5,718 nucleotides of DNA from Clostridia bacterium (GTDB taxonomy: Bacteria; Bacillota; Clostridia; Oscillospirales; QAMX01): contig JAFYNU010000212.1 in NCBI GenBank assembly GCA_017547975.1, positions 1 through 5,718 of the forward strand, read 5' to 3'. Every line of letters starts with the position of its first letter. Position 1 is the first letter of the stretch. The position numbers and the translations under genes were made by a program. Below, one piece after another: positions 5,262-5,718 of the stretch. The notes beneath the pieces are model-generated. The model worked only from the letters and a program-made list of their open reading frames with translations, searched no databases and had not been told where the DNA came from.

Positions 5262-5718
5262 ATGGAAAGTACCCTTTACACCCGTTATCCCGCCTTGGAA
5301 GTATGCAGGGAAGATTTAGAAACCGTGATTGAACGGTTGATTGAAATCTACGAAGCCGGCGGTAAGCTCCTCATTTGCGGCAACGGCGGCAGTGCCGCTG
5401 ACAGCGGCCACATTGTAGGCGAACTGATGAAGGGCTTTTTGAAAAAGCGGCCCATCCCCCAGGAAGAAAAGGAATCCATGAAGGCCGCTTCCCCTACCCT
5501 CAGCGATGAGATTCTATCGAAATTACAGGTGGGTCTTCCTGCCATTGCCCTGCCGGAATTTTCCGCAGCCCTTTCCAGCGCCTTTGCCAACGACGTGGAC
5601 CCCGACCTGCAGTATGCTCAGGCGGTATTGGGGCTTGGCAAAACAAACGATATGCTTATCTGCATCTCCACCTCCGGTAACGCCAAAAACTGCGTAGCCG
5701 CCGCCGAAGTGGCAAACG
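5262..5718 (+). CDS. SIS-domain protein, GmhA-like sugar-phosphate isomerase (3' end missing)
   Basis: The first 152 codons of an SIS-domain protein run off the window end. SIS domains bind phosphosugars. The start is clear: AGGAGG (5252-5257) overlaps the ROK stop codon and precedes ATG 5262. Motifs resemble sedoheptulose-7-phosphate isomerase GmhA: EAGGKLLICGNGGSAADS (31-48), a glutamate in HIVGELMKG (E54) matching the GmhA catalytic position, and ICISTSGNAKN (133-143), the phosphate-binding STSGN. Between KRP (62-64) and LPAIAL (92-97) there are roughly 25-30 more residues than in E. coli GmhA as I recall it, with charged and helical character (PQEEKESMKAA). The catalytic histidine expected near the C-terminus is out of view. 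The coupling to the ROK kinase suggests a kinase-isomerase pair for one sugar. Isomerase, epimerase or a non-catalytic sugar-phosphate sensor all remain possible. Confidence 0.88.
   Translation, partial: MESTLYTRYPALEVCREDLETVIERLIEIYEAGGKLLICGNGGSAADSGHIVGELMKGFLKKRPIPQEEKESMKAASPTLSDEILSKLQVGLPAIALPEFSAALSSAFANDVDPDLQYAQAVLGLGKTNDMLICISTSGNAKNCVAAAEVAN

Overview
The window looks like chromosomal DNA from a moderately GC-rich member of the Bacillota, most plausibly class Clostridia (an Oscillospirales-type gut or anaerobic lineage). The evidence is the set of strong AGGAGG-type ribosome binding sites, near-consensus sigma-A promoters, compact U-tailed terminators, and a phenylacetate-CoA ligase followed directly by a small double-ACT protein, a pair common in anaerobic Clostridia and archaea. 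The lineage is inferred from style and gene content, not from a marker gene. I see no mobile element, CRISPR array, tRNA or rRNA, and no gene-free stretch over 300 bases; the longest (1893-2119, 227 nt) holds a promoter, an inverted repeat and a terminator.

Layout. Positions 1-122 hold two terminators where an unseen plus-strand gene on the left meets the minus-strand unit. A minus-strand operon follows (read from 1892 down to 123): paaK (438 aa), then, 15 nt later, a 145-aa tandem-ACT protein. It has its own promoter, TTGACA-17 nt-TATAAT, at 1993-2021, a perfect sigma-A consensus. Next is galM (2120-3163, minus, 347 aa aldose 1-epimerase), closed by a 13-bp GC-rich hairpin terminator that insulates it from the paaK promoter.

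Divergent from galM is a plus-strand group: a pyridoxamine/pyridoxal-type kinase (3368-4210), a ROK-family sugar kinase (4317-5252) and an SIS-domain sugar-phosphate isomerase-like gene (from 5262, cut by the window end). A strong promoter at 3208-3236 serves this group. It lies downstream of the longest-ORF ATG (3239 is before the expected transcript start), so the kinase should start at 3368. The 106-nt gap between the kinase and the ROK gene has no obvious terminator or promoter, so read-through is plausible. That gap contains an exact DnaA box (TGTGGATAA), two one-mismatch boxes and two weaker ones, as well as a 9-codon ORF with a good ribosome binding site.

Functionally, paaK plus ACT points to aryl-acetate activation coupled to sensing of an amino-acid-like ligand. 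GalM, the ROK kinase and the SIS protein point to sugar entry and sugar-phosphate handling; the B6 kinase is a salvage enzyme with no obvious link to them. Points worth a second look are the DnaA-box cluster, the loss of the zinc-binding cysteines in the ROK kinase, the insertion in the SIS protein, and palindromes around the two strong promoters. These genes belong to familiar families; I do not see clear proof of a wholly new system.
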